Of a DNA stretch of 39,045 bases, positions 1 through 8,659 are shown piece after piece. Made by a program: the position numbers and the translations under genes. Each line of letters starts with the position of its first letter. Position 1 is the first letter of the stretch. The notes beneath the pieces are model-generated. The model was not told the DNA's origin, searched no databases, and saw nothing but the letters and a program-made list of their open reading frames with translations. The DNA comes from an uncultured Alphaproteobacteria bacterium (GTDB lineage Bacteria > Pseudomonadota > Alphaproteobacteria > CAAHEQ01 > UBA3637). The stretch lies in contig CALXXW010000025.1 of NCBI GenBank assembly GCA_944392785.1, forward strand, positions 107,264 through 146,308, in the 5' to 3' direction.

Positions 1-71
1 TCAGCCGTATCCAATTGCGGAAGCTGGCTAATGAAGGCCAAATTCCGGGTATGGTTAAGTCTAGCTGGTAA
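1..71 (+). CDS. rpsN: 30S ribosomal protein S14, 3' end only
   Basis: The gene enters from the left edge; the readable frame begins at base 3 and stops with TAA at 69-71. The 22 visible residues end in [11 protein letters not shown], the conserved C-terminus of bacterial S14, a small-subunit head protein. It is followed after 19 bases by rpsH, the normal order in the spc operon. Only the tail is visible, so the zinc or non-zinc form cannot be told. Confidence 0.93.
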   Translation, partial: SRIQLRKLANEGQIPGMVKSSW

Positions 72-90
72 TTCAAGGAGGGAAGACACT

Positions 91-489
91 ATGTCTATGA
101 CAGATCCTTTGGGCGATATGCTCACCCGCATTCGTAATGGTGGCATGGCTCAGAAAAGTTCCGTGACCGTTCCTGCTTCTAATTTACGTATGAATGTTTT
201 GGAAGTGTTGAAACGAGAAGGTTATATTCGTGGCTATGAAAAAGTCGATGTCCGTCCGGGCGTGGCTGAAATCAAAGTCGAATTGAAGTATTTTGAGAAC
301 AAACCGGTTATAACAGAAATTCAACGAGTTTCTACACCGGGTCGTCGTGTATACTCAAAAGTGAAAGATTTGCCGAAATTTTACAATGGGTTAGGCATCT
401 ACATTTTATCAACGCCGTCGGGTGTTATGTCCGACAACGAAGCACGTCAAGCCAATTTGGGCGGCGAAGTTTTGTGCAAAGTGTTCTAG
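91..489 (+). CDS. rpsH: 30S ribosomal protein S8
   Basis: 132 residues, the usual length for S8, which binds the 16S rRNA central domain and in many bacteria represses the spc operon. It begins [17 protein letters not shown], and the C-terminal part contains [13 protein letters not shown] and ends GGEVLCKVF, both typical of the family. The start at 91 is chosen because AAGGAGGG lies at 76-82. The open frame extends upstream to an ATG at 31, but that lies inside rpsN. The second ATG at 97 is also possible. Next gene rplF starts 9 bases after the stop. Confidence 0.96.
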   Translation: MSMTDPLGDMLTRIRNGGMAQKSSVTVPASNLRMNVLEVLKREGYIRGYEKVDVRPGVAEIKVELKYFENKPVITEIQRVSTPGRRVYSKVKDLPKFYNGLGIYILSTPSGVMSDNEARQANLGGEVLCKVF

Positions 490-498
490 GAGGGTAGT

Positions 499-1032
499 AT
501 GTCAAGAATCGGTAAACATCCTGTTAAAATGGCTGAGGGCGTTTCTGCAACAATCACAGCAGACGAAATCATCATTAAGGGTAAATTAGGTGAACTGAAA
601 ACACACATTCCGCATGGTGTTGTCGTGACAGTGGAAAACAATGAAGTCATTGTTCGTCCGCAATTGAATGATCAGATGCATCGCGCTTTGTGGGGTACTG
701 TTCGGGCCAATGTTTATAATATGGTCAAGGGCGTATCCGAAGGTTTTACACGTAAGTTGGAACTGATTGGTGTCGGATATAAGGCTCAAGTTCAAGGACA
801 AACATTGAAATTGTCTTTGGGCTACAGCCATGATATCGATTATGTTCTGCCGGCCGGAGTGAAAGCTGTTTGTGCAGCCCCGACCAGCATCGAACTGAGC
901 AGTATTGACAAACAGCTTGTGGGTCAAGTTGCTTCTGAAATTCGTTCTTATCGTTCACCAGAACCGTACAAAGGCAAAGGAGTCAAATATGTCGAAGAGA
1001 CTGTTTTGCGTAAAGTCGGTAAGAAGAAATAA
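499..1032 (+). CDS. rplF: 50S ribosomal protein L6
   Basis: 177 residues, full length. It starts [15 protein letters not shown] and has the conserved C-terminal signature [14 protein letters not shown] near residues 151-164, ending [10 protein letters not shown]6 binds 23S rRNA near the sarcin-ricin loop. An AGGAGGG ribosome binding site overlaps the end of rpsH. Co-transcribed in the spc operon between rpsH and rplR. Reverse-strand open frames inside this gene are shadows. Confidence 0.97.
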   Translation: MSRIGKHPVKMAEGVSATITADEIIIKGKLGELKTHIPHGVVVTVENNEVIVRPQLNDQMHRALWGTVRANVYNMVKGVSEGFTRKLELIGVGYKAQVQGQTLKLSLGYSHDIDYVLPAGVKAVCAAPTSIELSSIDKQLVGQVASEIRSYRSPEPYKGKGVKYVEETVLRKVGKKK

Positions 1033-1043
1033 GGGAATATAAT

Positions 1044-1397
1044 ATGACAAAGACAAATAATACGTTTGAACGTCGTAAGGCTCGAGTTCGCTATGCATTA
1101 AAAACGAAAGCGGCCGATCGTTTGCGTTTGTCCATTTATCGTTCGGAAAAGAACATTTATGCTCAAATTATCGATGATAAAGCAGGTAAAACGCTGGTTA
1201 GCGCGTCTTCAAAAGACAAAGAAATTACGGTCAAGGGGTCGACAGTTGCCGCAGCAACAGCCGTCGGTCAATTGATCGCAGAACGGGCTTTAAAAGCAGG
1301 AATAAAAGAAGTCGTTTTTGACCGTGGAGGCTATATTTATCACGGCCGTGTCAAAGCGATAGCTGAGGCTGCTCGTGAAGCTGGATTATCATTCTAG
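1044..1397 (+). CDS. rplR: 50S ribosomal protein L18
   Basis: 117 residues, the normal L18 length. The protein binds 5S rRNA and helps dock it on the large subunit. Recognisable stretches are [20 protein letters not shown] in the N-terminal half and the C-terminal [20 protein letters not shown], which is diagnostic. It starts 11 bases after rplF and ends 9 bases before rpsE, consistent with one mRNA. Nothing unusual. Confidence 0.97.
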   Translation: MTKTNNTFERRKARVRYALKTKAADRLRLSIYRSEKNIYAQIIDDKAGKTLVSASSKDKEITVKGSTVAAATAVGQLIAERALKAGIKEVVFDRGGYIYHGRVKAIAEAAREAGLSF

Positions 1398-1406
1398 GAG
1401 GAAAAA

Positions 1407-2006
1407 ATGGCTGAATTAGAAAAAGAAGTTCAAGAAAAGAAACGCCGTCCTCGTAAAGAACGTGACGAAGCTCGCGTTGAAAAAGTGGCCGATGAATTTA
1501 CAGACCGTGTTGTGCATGTGAATCGTGTTTCTAAAACAGTGAAGGGCGGTAAGCGCTTTGCCTTTGCGGCTCTGGTTGTTGTGGGAGATCAAAAAGGTCG
1601 TATCGGCTTTGCACATGCTAAAGCTAAGGAAGTTCCTGATGCTATTAAAAAGGCAACAGAACAAGCGCGCCGTAAGTTAATCCGTATCCCTCTGAGAGAA
1701 GGACGGACTCTTCATCATGATGTCGTCGGACATTATGGCGCGGGTAAGGTGACATTGCGAACAGCTCCTGCCGGTACGGGTATCATTGCCGGAGGTCCGA
1801 TGCGTGCCATTTTTGAAACAATGGGGATTCAGGATATTGTTGCCAAGTGCACAGGTTCATCCAACCCTCATAACATGCTTCGTGCCACGTTTGACGCGTT
1901 GACAACACTGTGTTCTCCTCGGAGCATCGCAGCAAAACGCGGTAAAAAGGTCGGCGATATTGTCGCTCGTCGGGATGGCGAAGTGGCTACTAAAGACGCT
2001 GAATAA
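1407..2006 (+). CDS. rpsE: 30S ribosomal protein S5
   Basis: 199 residues. The N-terminal S5 domain contains [20 protein letters not shown] and the [13 protein letters not shown] segment. The C-terminal domain contains [15 protein letters not shown] and [17 protein letters not shown]5 takes part in decoding fidelity. An AGGAGG site overlaps the end of rplR. The charged first 30 residues are a common alphaproteobacterial extension. The gene is followed directly by rplO; rpmD (L30), which normally sits here, is absent. Confidence 0.97.
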   Translation: MAELEKEVQEKKRRPRKERDEARVEKVADEFTDRVVHVNRVSKTVKGGKRFAFAALVVVGDQKGRIGFAHAKAKEVPDAIKKATEQARRKLIRIPLREGRTLHHDVVGHYGAGKVTLRTAPAGTGIIAGGPMRAIFETMGIQDIVAKCTGSSNPHNMLRATFDALTTLCSPRSIAAKRGKKVGDIVARRDGEVATKDAE

Positions 2007-2017
2007 GGAGTCAAATC

Positions 2018-2554
2018 ATGAAATTAAATGAAATTCGTGACAATCAAGGTGCTCGTCGTCAATCCATGCGGGTTGCACGAGGAGTCGGTTCGGGAAAAGG
2101 ACGCACGGGTGGACGTGGCTTCAAAGGTCAAAAGTCCAGAACTGGTGTATCCATTAACGGTTTTGAAGGCGGACAGATGTCTGTCTACCGTCGCTTACCG
2201 AAGCGTGGGTTCAATAATATTTTCCGCTTAACTTTTGCAGAAATCAATTTGGGAACTATCCAGAAAGCTCTTGACGCTAAGGCGTTGGATGCCAGTCAGG
2301 AAATCAACGGGATTTCTTTAATGGAAGCCGGATTGATTAAATCTATGAAAGACGGCATTCGCTTGTTGGGTAAAGGTGACCTATCGGCTAAAATAACGAT
2401 CCGTGTTGCTGGGGCGTCAGCTTCTGCCATCGCGGCGGTTGAAAAAGCCGGCGGACAGGTAATTGTTGAGCCTAAAAAAGAAACTGTTTTGGAAAAAGGG
2501 GTAAAAACCTCTAAAAAGGAAAAAACAGTTAAAAAGAGTAAAAAAGCGTTATAA
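2018..2554 (+). CDS. rplO: 50S ribosomal protein L15
   Basis: 178 residues. It begins [14 protein letters not shown], followed by the Gly/Arg-rich [20 protein letters not shown] stretch and the conserved [17 protein letters not shown]. The core ends near residue 148; the last 30 residues are a lysine-rich tail not present in the shortest family members. It starts only 11 bases after rpsE, with AAGGAG upstream, leaving no room for rpmD. Followed by secY, as in most bacteria. Confidence 0.96.
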   Translation: MKLNEIRDNQGARRQSMRVARGVGSGKGRTGGRGFKGQKSRTGVSINGFEGGQMSVYRRLPKRGFNNIFRLTFAEINLGTIQKALDAKALDASQEINGISLMEAGLIKSMKDGIRLLGKGDLSAKITIRVAGASASAIAAVEKAGGQVIVEPKKETVLEKGVKTSKKEKTVKKSKKAL

Positions 2555-2574
2555 GAAAAAAGGGAGAGTAAACA

Positions 2575-3912
2575 ATGGCTTCATTATCAGATAGAATGGT
2601 ATCTCAGATGGACTTTTCTGCTTTTTCAAAAGCAAAAGACCTTCACAAGCGACTGTTGTTTACTCTCTTTGCGCTGATTATTTTTCGGTTGGGGACATAT
2701 GTCCCCTTTCCGGGTATTAATCCGACGGTTTTGGCAGACTTTTTTGCCCAAAATAATAACGGATTACTCGGGATGTTTAACGCCTTTACGGGGGGCGCTC
2801 TTTCCCGTATGTCAATTTTTGCATTAAATATCATGCCCTATATTTCTGCCTCGATTATTGTGCAGTTGGGCGCCAGCGTTTTGCCCTCTCTGGCTGCTTT
2901 GAAAAAAGAAGGAGAGTCAGGGTATCGCAAGATGAATCAGTATACACGTTATTTGACGGTTTTAATTACGGTTGTGCAAGCCTTTTTTATGGCTCGCGCT
3001 TTGGAAAGCGGTGGTGCCGTTATTATGTCTTCACACACTATGTTTGAATTATCGACGGTGGTATCATTGCTTGGGGGGACTATGTTCGTTGTTTGGCTGG
3101 GGGAGCAAATTACGGCTCGCGGTATTGGCAATGGAACCTCGCTGATTATCATGGTCGGGATTGTGGCGGGCATGCCTTCGGCTTTGTTGCGTATTTTTGA
3201 AGAAAGTCGGACAGGTGTTTTATCTTTTGGAATGTTGCTATTTTTGTTGGCAATGGTCGTCGCGATTGTTTATATTGTCGTTTTGTTTGAGCGTGCTCAA
3301 CGTCGTATTACCATTCAGTATCCCAAACGTCAGATGGGGGCTCGTGCCATGCAAGGCGTCAACTCATACTTGCCGTTGAAAATTAACCCCACTGGTGTGA
3401 TGCCGCCGATTTTTGCCAGTGCTTTGTTGGCTATTCCGGTGGCAATCGTCCAGTTTTCCTCTCAGAATAGTGATTCGGATTGGATCAATAAAGCAGCTTT
3501 GTTATTAACACCGGGGCAATGGGTTTATATGGCCGTTTTTGCGTTGTTAATTATTTTCTTTACATTTTTCTATGCCGGATTGCAGCCGCAGTCTAATCCC
3601 AAGGAAATAGCCGATAATTTGAAAAAACAAGGTGGTTTCGTTGCCGGTATTCGTCCCGGAGAAAATACAGCTAAGTACTTGGATTTTGTGATTACCCGCT
3701 TGACAGTTTTAGGGGCGATTTATTTGACGGTCTTATGTATTTTGCCCGAATTCCTGATTGCCACTTTGCAGGTTCCGTTCTTTTTGGGGGGGACAACCCT
3801 GTTGATTGTTGTGTCCGTTATTATGGAAACCGTCAGTCAAATACAATCACATATGATTGCACATCAATATGAATCCTTGATTAAAAAAGCCAAATTAAAG
3901 GGGAGATTATAA
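2575..3912 (+). CDS. secY: Preprotein translocase subunit SecY
   Basis: 445 residues with about ten membrane segments; the central channel subunit of the Sec translocon in the inner membrane. Family marks are FRLGTYVPFPGINP near residue 40, GIGNGTSLIIMVGI near 185 and GFVAGIRPGENTAKYLD near 360. AAGGGAGAG precedes the ATG. The stop overlaps the adk start (TAATG), indicating translational coupling. The secY-adk pair is a conserved arrangement. Confidence 0.97.
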   Translation: MASLSDRMVSQMDFSAFSKAKDLHKRLLFTLFALIIFRLGTYVPFPGINPTVLADFFAQNNNGLLGMFNAFTGGALSRMSIFALNIMPYISASIIVQLGASVLPSLAALKKEGESGYRKMNQYTRYLTVLITVVQAFFMARALESGGAVIMSSHTMFELSTVVSLLGGTMFVVWLGEQITARGIGNGTSLIIMVGIVAGMPSALLRIFEESRTGVLSFGMLLFLLAMVVAIVYIVVLFERAQRRITIQYPKRQMGARAMQGVNSYLPLKINPTGVMPPIFASALLAIPVAIVQFSSQNSDSDWINKAALLLTPGQWVYMAVFALLIIFFTFFYAGLQPQSNPKEIADNLKKQGGFVAGIRPGENTAKYLDFVITRLTVLGAIYLTVLCILPEFLIATLQVPFFLGGTTLLIVVSVIMETVSQIQSHMIAHQYESLIKKAKLKGRL

Positions 3913-4598
3913 TGGCCGAAGAACATCAACAATACCGTCGGATTATTTTGATGGGACCGCCGGGGAGCGGTAAGGGAACGCAGGGAGCAATTTTATCACA
4001 GAAATTGGGCCTTCATACGTATTCAGCAGGAGAGTTATTACGTGAGGCGACGCAGTCCGGCTCACGAGAAGGATTGGCTATTAAGAAAATTATAGACAAG
4101 GGTAATCTTGTTCCGGCAAAGTATATTGTCAATCGGATAAAAGCTAAATTGATGGAGCCGGAAAACTTGAAAGGATATATTTTAGACGGTTTTCCGCGCA
4201 CCTTACAACAGGCAAAAGTTTTTGAGCGGTTGCAGCACAAGTCTTTTTTTAAGCAGAATCATTTGCAAGTAGACTTGGTGTTGTTGCTGCAGGTTCCGGA
4301 TGAGTATGTGTTAGAGCGTATTTTAGGACGCTCGTCTTGTGCGACATGCGGAACGCTTTATCATGAAAAGTTTAAACCCACCAAAGTTTTCGGTGTATGC
4401 GATGTTTGTGGTGGTAAAGAATTTACAAAGCGGGCGGACGATACCTATGAAACGGTAGTATCTAGACTTCGCAATTACCGCTCTGTAACGGCTCCGGTTA
4501 TACCTTACTACGAAGAAAAGGGGCTCTTAGTGTGCGTTGATGGGACGGGACCCATTGACGTTGTCAGTGAAAAGATAAGAAAAATAGTAGGATATTAA
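3912..4598 (+). CDS. adk: Adenylate kinase
   Basis: 228 residues; cytoplasmic enzyme converting ATP + AMP to 2 ADP. The P-loop is GPPGSGKGTQ near residue 15; the AMP-binding part includes YSAGELLRE and LDGFPRTLQQA; the LID contains R-ADDTYETVVSRL. The LID carries two Cys pairs (CATC and CDVC), the zinc-binding long-type LID arrangement. The start overlaps the secY stop by one base. The protein is slightly longer than E. coli Adk, with an acidic N-terminal extension before the P-loop strand. Confidence 0.96.
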   Translation: MAEEHQQYRRIILMGPPGSGKGTQGAILSQKLGLHTYSAGELLREATQSGSREGLAIKKIIDKGNLVPAKYIVNRIKAKLMEPENLKGYILDGFPRTLQQAKVFERLQHKSFFKQNHLQVDLVLLLQVPDEYVLERILGRSSCATCGTLYHEKFKPTKVFGVCDVCGGKEFTKRADDTYETVVSRLRNYRSVTAPVIPYYEEKGLLVCVDGTGPIDVVSEKIRKIVGY

Positions 4599-4606
4599 CT
4601 TTGGAC

Positions 4607-4635
4607 TTGACACAAGGCGAAAAATAACGTATAAT
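4607..4635 (+). promoter_or_regulatory. Consensus sigma-70-type promoter for rpsM operon
   Basis: TTGACA at 4607-4612 and TATAAT at 4630-4635 are both perfect consensus hexamers, separated by 17 bases. It lies just after adk and about 70 bases before rpsM, so rpsM-rpsK-rpoA-rplQ can be transcribed independently of the upstream spc genes. This is the best promoter match in the window. Confidence 0.9.
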
Positions 4636-4653
4636 TCCCGCTCGTTGAAGTGT

Positions 4654-4669
4654 CTTGTTGCAAAACAAG
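4654..4669 (+). promoter_or_regulatory. Small hairpin in rpsM leader
   Basis: CTTGTT pairs with AACAAG around a GCAA tetraloop, in the untranslated leader between the promoter and rpsM. In E. coli the rpsM leader is the S4 repression site, but this hairpin is too small to claim the same structure. It may only help mRNA stability. Confidence 0.35.
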
Positions 4670-4708
4670 TTTGATTTTATTGTTTTTTAAAATAATGGAG
4701 AAAGTACC

Positions 4709-5086
4709 TTGGCACGTATTGCTGGTGTAAACATTCCGACATCTAAATTGGTTGTTATTGGCTTAACATACATTTACGGTATCGGTCGGAAAAAAGCAGA
4801 AGAAATTTGTTCGACAGTAGGTATTCCCGCCAATAAACGCGTGAATGAACTGACGGATGATGAAGTTTTAAAAATTCGCGAACTGATAGATAGTAAGTAT
4901 CACGTTGAAGGTGATTTACGTCGAGAAGTTTCCTTAAACATTAAGCATTTGATGGATTTGGGCTGCTATCGCGGTCTGCGTCATCGCAAAGGCTTACCGG
5001 TTCATGGTCAACGGACACATACAAATGCCCGTACCCGTAAAGGAAAAGCCATCGCGATTGCAGGTAAGAAAAAGGTCACGAAATAG
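4709..5086 (+). CDS. rpsM: 30S ribosomal protein S13
   Basis: 125 residues, full length; contacts tRNA and the large subunit. It begins [10 protein letters not shown], contains the helix-hairpin-helix region [15 protein letters not shown], and ends with [20 protein letters not shown] followed by a basic tail. The start codon is TTG at 4709; no in-frame ATG matches the conserved N-terminus, and a GGAG sits 9 bases upstream. First gene after the consensus promoter at 4607. Confidence 0.96.
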   Translation: MARIAGVNIPTSKLVVIGLTYIYGIGRKKAEEICSTVGIPANKRVNELTDDEVLKIRELIDSKYHVEGDLRREVSLNIKHLMDLGCYRGLRHRKGLPVHGQRTHTNARTRKGKAIAIAGKKKVTK

Positions 5087-5108
5087 GTCATAAGGAAGGA
5101 TTTTACGA

Positions 5109-5501
5109 ATGGCAGAAAATAAAACAGTTCGCACGAAAAATCGTGATAAAAAGAATATCTCTATGGGCGTGGCTCATGTGAGCTCGACATTTAACAACAC
5201 ATTGGTGACAATTACGGATAGCCAAGGAAATGCAATTGCATGGTCTTCGGCCGGTTTAAAAGGGTTTAAAGGATCTCGTAAGTCAACGCCGTATGCCGCA
5301 CAAGTGGCGGCAGATGATGCGGCACGTAAAGCCATGGAGCATGGCTTGAAATCCATTGATGTTTTAGTCGTCGGTCCGGGATCCGGACGAGAGTCGGTGA
5401 TTCGTGCTTTTCAAGCAGCCGGTCTTGTCGTGACATCCATTAAGGATATTACAGCAACACCACACAATGGTTGCCGTGCGCGTAAACGCCGCAGAGTCTA
5501 A
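5109..5501 (+). CDS. rpsK: 30S ribosomal protein S11
   Basis: 130 residues, full length; platform protein of the 30S subunit. Conserved stretches are [38 protein letters not shown] and the C-terminal [26 protein letters not shown] lies upstream. A strong hairpin follows the stop and separates it from rpoA. Confidence 0.97.
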   Translation: MAENKTVRTKNRDKKNISMGVAHVSSTFNNTLVTITDSQGNAIAWSSAGLKGFKGSRKSTPYAAQVAADDAARKAMEHGLKSIDVLVVGPGSGRESVIRAFQAAGLVVTSIKDITATPHNGCRARKRRRV

Positions 5502-5508
5502 TTGATAA

Positions 5509-5545
5509 AAAGTCAGAAATCCAAACCTGGTAGATTTCTGACTTT
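5509..5545 (+). terminator. Hairpin between rpsK and rpoA, possible attenuator
   Basis: A perfect 13-bp stem (AAAGTCAGAAATC at 5509-5521 with GATTTCTGACTTT at 5533-5545) encloses an 11-base loop. It begins 8 bases after the rpsK stop. The run after the stem is GTTCAAC rather than a clean T tract, so termination would be partial. A partial terminator or mRNA-processing site adjusting rpoA relative to the ribosomal genes is the likeliest role. Confidence 0.6.
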
Positions 5546-5577
5546 GTTCAACACTTAATTTATGGGGGATCCTCATC

Positions 5578-6597
5578 ATGATGATACAAAAAAATTGGCA
5601 AGAGTTAATTAAACCGGATAAATGCTCGGATGAGCAGATTGTGCCCGGGTTTAAGGCAACCATGGTTGTTGAACCTTTGGAACGAGGCTTTGGAACGACC
5701 CTCGGGAATGCTTTGCGCCGCGTGCTTTTGTCTTCTTTACAGGGCGGTGCTGTGACGGCTATTAAAATTGCCGGCGTTTTGCATGAGTTCTCATCAATTC
5801 CCGGTGTTCGTGAAGATGTGCCGGAAATCATTTTAAATATCAAATCACTGGCTTTACGCGTAGATGCCGAAGGTCCGCAACGTATTTACTTGAATGCCAT
5901 GGGGCCCGGTGTTGTGACAGCCGCTCAAATCGTGACAAATCACACAGTTGAAATTTTGAATCCGGATTTGGTTATCTGCACCTTGGATAAGGATGCCAGC
6001 ATCGATATCGAAATGATCGTCAACACGGGTAAGGGATATGTGACAGCGGCTCAAAATCGTCCGGAAGACTGTCCGATCGGGTTGATTCCGATTGATTCCA
6101 TTTATTCACCTGTGAAATCCGTTGTGTATAAAACGGTTAATGCGCGTGTGGGACAGCAAACAGACTATGACAAGTTGTATTTGACGGTTGAAACAAACGG
6201 TGTTGTGACGCCGGAGGATGCTGTGGCGTTGGCCGCTCGTATTTTACAGGAGCAGTTAAAGACCTTTATTAACTTTGAAGAGCCGGAAGAAGCAACATTA
6301 GAAGATAAAATCGCCGACTTACCGTTTAATAAGAATTTATTGTTAAAGGTAGACGAGCTCGAGCTATCGGTTCGTTCGGCTAACTGCTTGAAGAATGATA
6401 ACATCATTTATATCGGTGACCTGGTTCAAAAGACAGAATCCGAAATGTTGCGGACACCTAATTTTGGACGTAAGTCACTTAACGAAATCAAGGAACTGTT
6501 GGCACAGATGGATCTGCATTTGGGTATGCAGGTTGAAGGCTGGCCTCCAGAAGACTTGGAAGCCTTGTCTGCTACAGTGGATATTGAAAATTCATAA
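5578..6597 (+). CDS. rpoA: DNA-directed RNA polymerase alpha subunit
   Basis: 339 residues. The N-terminal assembly domain contains [23 protein letters not shown]-type sequence, [19 protein letters not shown] and [13 protein letters not shown]. The C-terminal DNA/activator-binding domain contains [12 protein letters not shown] and the [17 protein letters not shown] segment. Two adjacent ATGs (5578, 5581) are possible; most relatives start MIQKNWQ, matching the second. GGGGGA precedes both at a usable distance. Co-transcribed with rpsK and rplQ. Confidence 0.97.
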   Translation: MMIQKNWQELIKPDKCSDEQIVPGFKATMVVEPLERGFGTTLGNALRRVLLSSLQGGAVTAIKIAGVLHEFSSIPGVREDVPEIILNIKSLALRVDAEGPQRIYLNAMGPGVVTAAQIVTNHTVEILNPDLVICTLDKDASIDIEMIVNTGKGYVTAAQNRPEDCPIGLIPIDSIYSPVKSVVYKTVNARVGQQTDYDKLYLTVETNGVVTPEDAVALAARILQEQLKTFINFEEPEEATLEDKIADLPFNKNLLLKVDELELSVRSANCLKNDNIIYIGDLVQKTESEMLRTPNFGRKSLNEIKELLAQMDLHLGMQVEGWPPEDLEALSATVDIENS

Positions 6598-6644
6598 AGG
6601 CGAAAGGTTAAAATCGCCGGAATCTCTCCGGCGTCCGGCCTTTA
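6595..6644 (+). promoter_or_regulatory. Nested inverted repeats between rpoA and rplQ
   Basis: An inner stem CGCCGGA / TCCGGCG (6615-6621 with 6627-6633) lies inside an outer pair TAAAGGC / GCCTTTA (6595-6601 with 6638-6644). No T run follows, so it is not a standard terminator. It may protect or process the rpoA-rplQ mRNA. Confidence 0.45.
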
Positions 6645-6725
6645 CATTACCAAACCGGTGTGGATGGTCGGCAACTCTATCGACTTTGCGCGTTCAAGGT
6701 CAAGCATAAAAGAAAGGAAAGAAAA

Positions 6726-7232
6726 ATGCGTCACGGTTTTAAAAAAAGAACACTCAACAAGAAAATAGCTCATCGTCGCTCTATGTTTGCCAATATGGCG
6801 ACTTCGCTTATTAAACATGAACAAATCAAAACAACACTTCCCAAAGCTAAGGAACTACGTCCTATTTTTGAAAAATTAGTGACCAAGGGGAAAGAGGGCA
6901 CTTTACATGCACGCCGTCAGATCCTTGCTTTCCTGCGGGATGAAGCTATGACAGAAAAAATGATTTCTGTTTTGGCGCCACGTTATAAGGAGCGTCACGG
7001 TGGTTATGTGCGTGTTCTAAAGGCGGGTTTCCGCTTTGGCGATTGTGCTCCAATGGCTATTGTTGAACTGGTTGATCGCGATGTGACCGCTAAAGGAAAG
7101 GATTCGGCTCAGGCTTCTCAAACAGAGGCTGTCGAAGATGCGGCTCCGAAAGCGAAAAAGGAAAAAGCAACATCTGCAGAAAAGCCAGTTAAGAAAACAC
7201 GTGCTAAAAAGGCTGAAACACCAGCCGAGTAA
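6726..7232 (+). CDS. rplQ: 50S ribosomal protein L17
   Basis: 168 residues. It begins [20 protein letters not shown], the standard L17 start, and contains [20 protein letters not shown]. The core ends near residue 120 with the ELVDR strand. The last 48 residues are an Ala/Lys/Glu-rich low-complexity tail, common in alphaproteobacterial L17. The start at 6726 follows AAAGGAAAG; the open frame continues to 6660 but that part is not L17. Last gene of the operon, followed by a terminator. Confidence 0.96.
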   Translation: MRHGFKKRTLNKKIAHRRSMFANMATSLIKHEQIKTTLPKAKELRPIFEKLVTKGKEGTLHARRQILAFLRDEAMTEKMISVLAPRYKERHGGYVRVLKAGFRFGDCAPMAIVELVDRDVTAKGKDSAQASQTEAVEDAAPKAKKEKATSAEKPVKKTRAKKAETPAE

Positions 7233-7253
7233 AATACACGGTGTCTTTATTGA

Positions 7254-7283
7254 AAAGAGGTTGGATAAGCAACCTCTTTTTTT
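7254..7283 (+). terminator. Intrinsic terminator of the rplQ operon
   Basis: AAAGAGGTT at 7254-7262 pairs with AACCTCTTT at 7271-7279 around an 8-base loop and runs into a T tract to 7283. It ends the large ribosomal operon 22 bases after rplQ. Confidence 0.92.
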
Positions 7284-7386
7284 GTACCTGTTCTCAAGGT
7301 ATGTTGTTTGTATATCTGCTCAAGATGGATTGTTAGATATGTGTGTGTGGGGGGGTAAAGGGTTGTTTGCACCCTCAACAAGAGAG

Positions 7387-7415
7387 TTGCATTTGAAAAT
7401 AAAACATGGTATGAA
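7387..7415 (+). promoter_or_regulatory. Likely promoter for the GT2 gene
   Basis: TTGCAT at 7387-7392 and TATGAA at 7410-7415 with a 17-base spacer, 30 bases before the gene starting at 7446. The rest of 7284-7445 shows no gene; a reading frame spanning it (7138-7449) lacks a plausible start and is taken as noise. Confidence 0.55.
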
Positions 7416-7445
7416 AAGACAAGTCGATTTTTACGGGAGTATCGA

Positions 7446-8627
7446 ATGAAAAAAGTGTATCAGTTTTGGTTTTGGTTGAGCGTATCGGTCGGAGTGTTTT
7501 ATGTATCGAGTCATTTGATAAAGCATTTTTTTTATCATCCGATGGTTTCGGTTGTTATGCCGACGTATAACCGAGCCAATGCCTCGTTAAGTTATGCGAT
7601 TGACTCGATTCTCAATCAAACGTTTGATAATTTTGAACTGATTATTATTGACGATGGTTCCACGGATAAGACGCCGGAGCTTGTCAAGCGGTATCAGAAA
7701 AAAGACAAACGTATTGTCCTGTTAAGAAATGAAAAGAATCAAGGTATCATAGACAGTTTAAATCGAGGACTTGATGTTGCCAAAGGTAAATATATTGCCC
7801 GGATGGATGATGATGATGTCTCATTGCCGGAGCGTTTGGAGCGTCAGGTCGCCGTTATGGAGGCTCATCCGGAAATTACGGTTCTGGGTACCAGTATCAC
7901 GGGCCGAGATTCCTTGGTTAGGCTGCCCCCTAAAGAGGCGACCCCCCGTCTGATAGATCCGGAGGAAGTAGAAATCAATACGTATTTTTCTTCAGGATTG
8001 GCTCATCCTAGCATTATGATACGCAAAAGTTTTCTGGATGAATTCAATCTTCGTTATGATAAGGCATATCTGTATGCAGAAGATTGTGGTTTGTATAAAG
8101 ATATTCTGAATCATGGCGGACGTCTGAGCACGTTGCAAGAACCATTACTTCGATTTGGTTTTATTCAAAAGTTGAATAAGCCGGATAAATATGCATCAAC
8201 ACAGTATGAAACATTTAAGAAAATTCAGCGTGAGAAAATCCAGCCTCTTTTAACCCCTGATGAATCTTTATTGGGCCACTCACAGAGCACCCTCAAGAAG
8301 TGTACCTTGATGAAGCAGTTGGCGACAGCGAATCGAGACAAGCATATTTTATCTCAGGAAAAGCTGGAAGAAATGATTGCGAAACAATGTCCGCAAGACA
8401 TGGAAAGTGCTATTTGGGTTAAACATCCTTACTGGAGCGATTTTGTGGAGATAATCGGTGAGAAACGCTTACGCCGTGCGCAGGATGAAGCTTCCCTTAT
8501 CGGACAGAAAGGAAAGGAAATAACGGTGAAGTGGGATAAATGGGATACGGAGATTTATCGAAAAATAGATGATAAAACTTGGGAATATGTCCGAGATCAG
8601 GATGGGCATGTTAAAACAAAGAAATAA
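7446..8627 (+). CDS. Family 2 glycosyltransferase with C-terminal KWD module
   Basis: 393 residues. A hydrophobic segment (about 8-25) precedes a GT-A domain: SVVMPTYNRAN at 35-45, IIIDDGSTD at 66-74 and an acidic DDDD metal site at 121-124, then LAHPSIMIR and a later AEDCGLYKD acidic pair. It should move a sugar from a nucleotide donor; the acceptor is unknown. After residue 320 there is a separate module, HxxW at 327-330 and KWDKW at 362-366, which recurs in the proteins at 12438 and 32627. The N-terminal anchor leaves topology unclear, since the GT domain should face the cytoplasm. It stands alone between two terminators with its own promoter and GGGAG site. Confidence 0.85.
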   Translation: MKKVYQFWFWLSVSVGVFYVSSHLIKHFFYHPMVSVVMPTYNRANASLSYAIDSILNQTFDNFELIIIDDGSTDKTPELVKRYQKKDKRIVLLRNEKNQGIIDSLNRGLDVAKGKYIARMDDDDVSLPERLERQVAVMEAHPEITVLGTSITGRDSLVRLPPKEATPRLIDPEEVEINTYFSSGLAHPSIMIRKSFLDEFNLRYDKAYLYAEDCGLYKDILNHGGRLSTLQEPLLRFGFIQKLNKPDKYASTQYETFKKIQREKIQPLLTPDESLLGHSQSTLKKCTLMKQLATANRDKHILSQEKLEEMIAKQCPQDMESAIWVKHPYWSDFVEIIGEKRLRRAQDEASLIGQKGKEITVKWDKWDTEIYRKIDDKTWEYVRDQDGHVKTKK

Positions 8628-8630
8628 ATA

Positions 8631-8659
8631 AAAGGGCTTCTTTAACAGAGGCCCTTTTT
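8631..8659. terminator. Bidirectional terminator between GT2 gene and priA
   Basis: AAAGGGC at 8631-8637 pairs with GCCCTTT at 8651-8657. A-rich and T-rich flanks on both sides allow it to serve both convergent genes; it overlaps the priA stop codon by two bases. Confidence 0.85.

Noticed and set aside
586-958. Reverse-strand open frames inside rplF
   Set aside because: They lie fully within a certain ribosomal gene, have no ribosome binding site and no family likeness.
4654-4669. S4-type repressor pseudoknot in the rpsM leader
   Set aside because: Only a 6-bp hairpin is visible; no pairing supports the E. coli-like pseudoknot, and rpsD is not in this operon.
7284-7445. Searched for tRNA, CRISPR or insertion sequence in this and the other gaps
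   Set aside because: No T-loop motifs, regularly spaced repeats or transposase genes were found in any intergenic stretch.
7138-7449. Open frame across the rplQ end and the following gap
   Set aside because: It runs through the rplQ terminator, is low complexity at its start and shows no family features.
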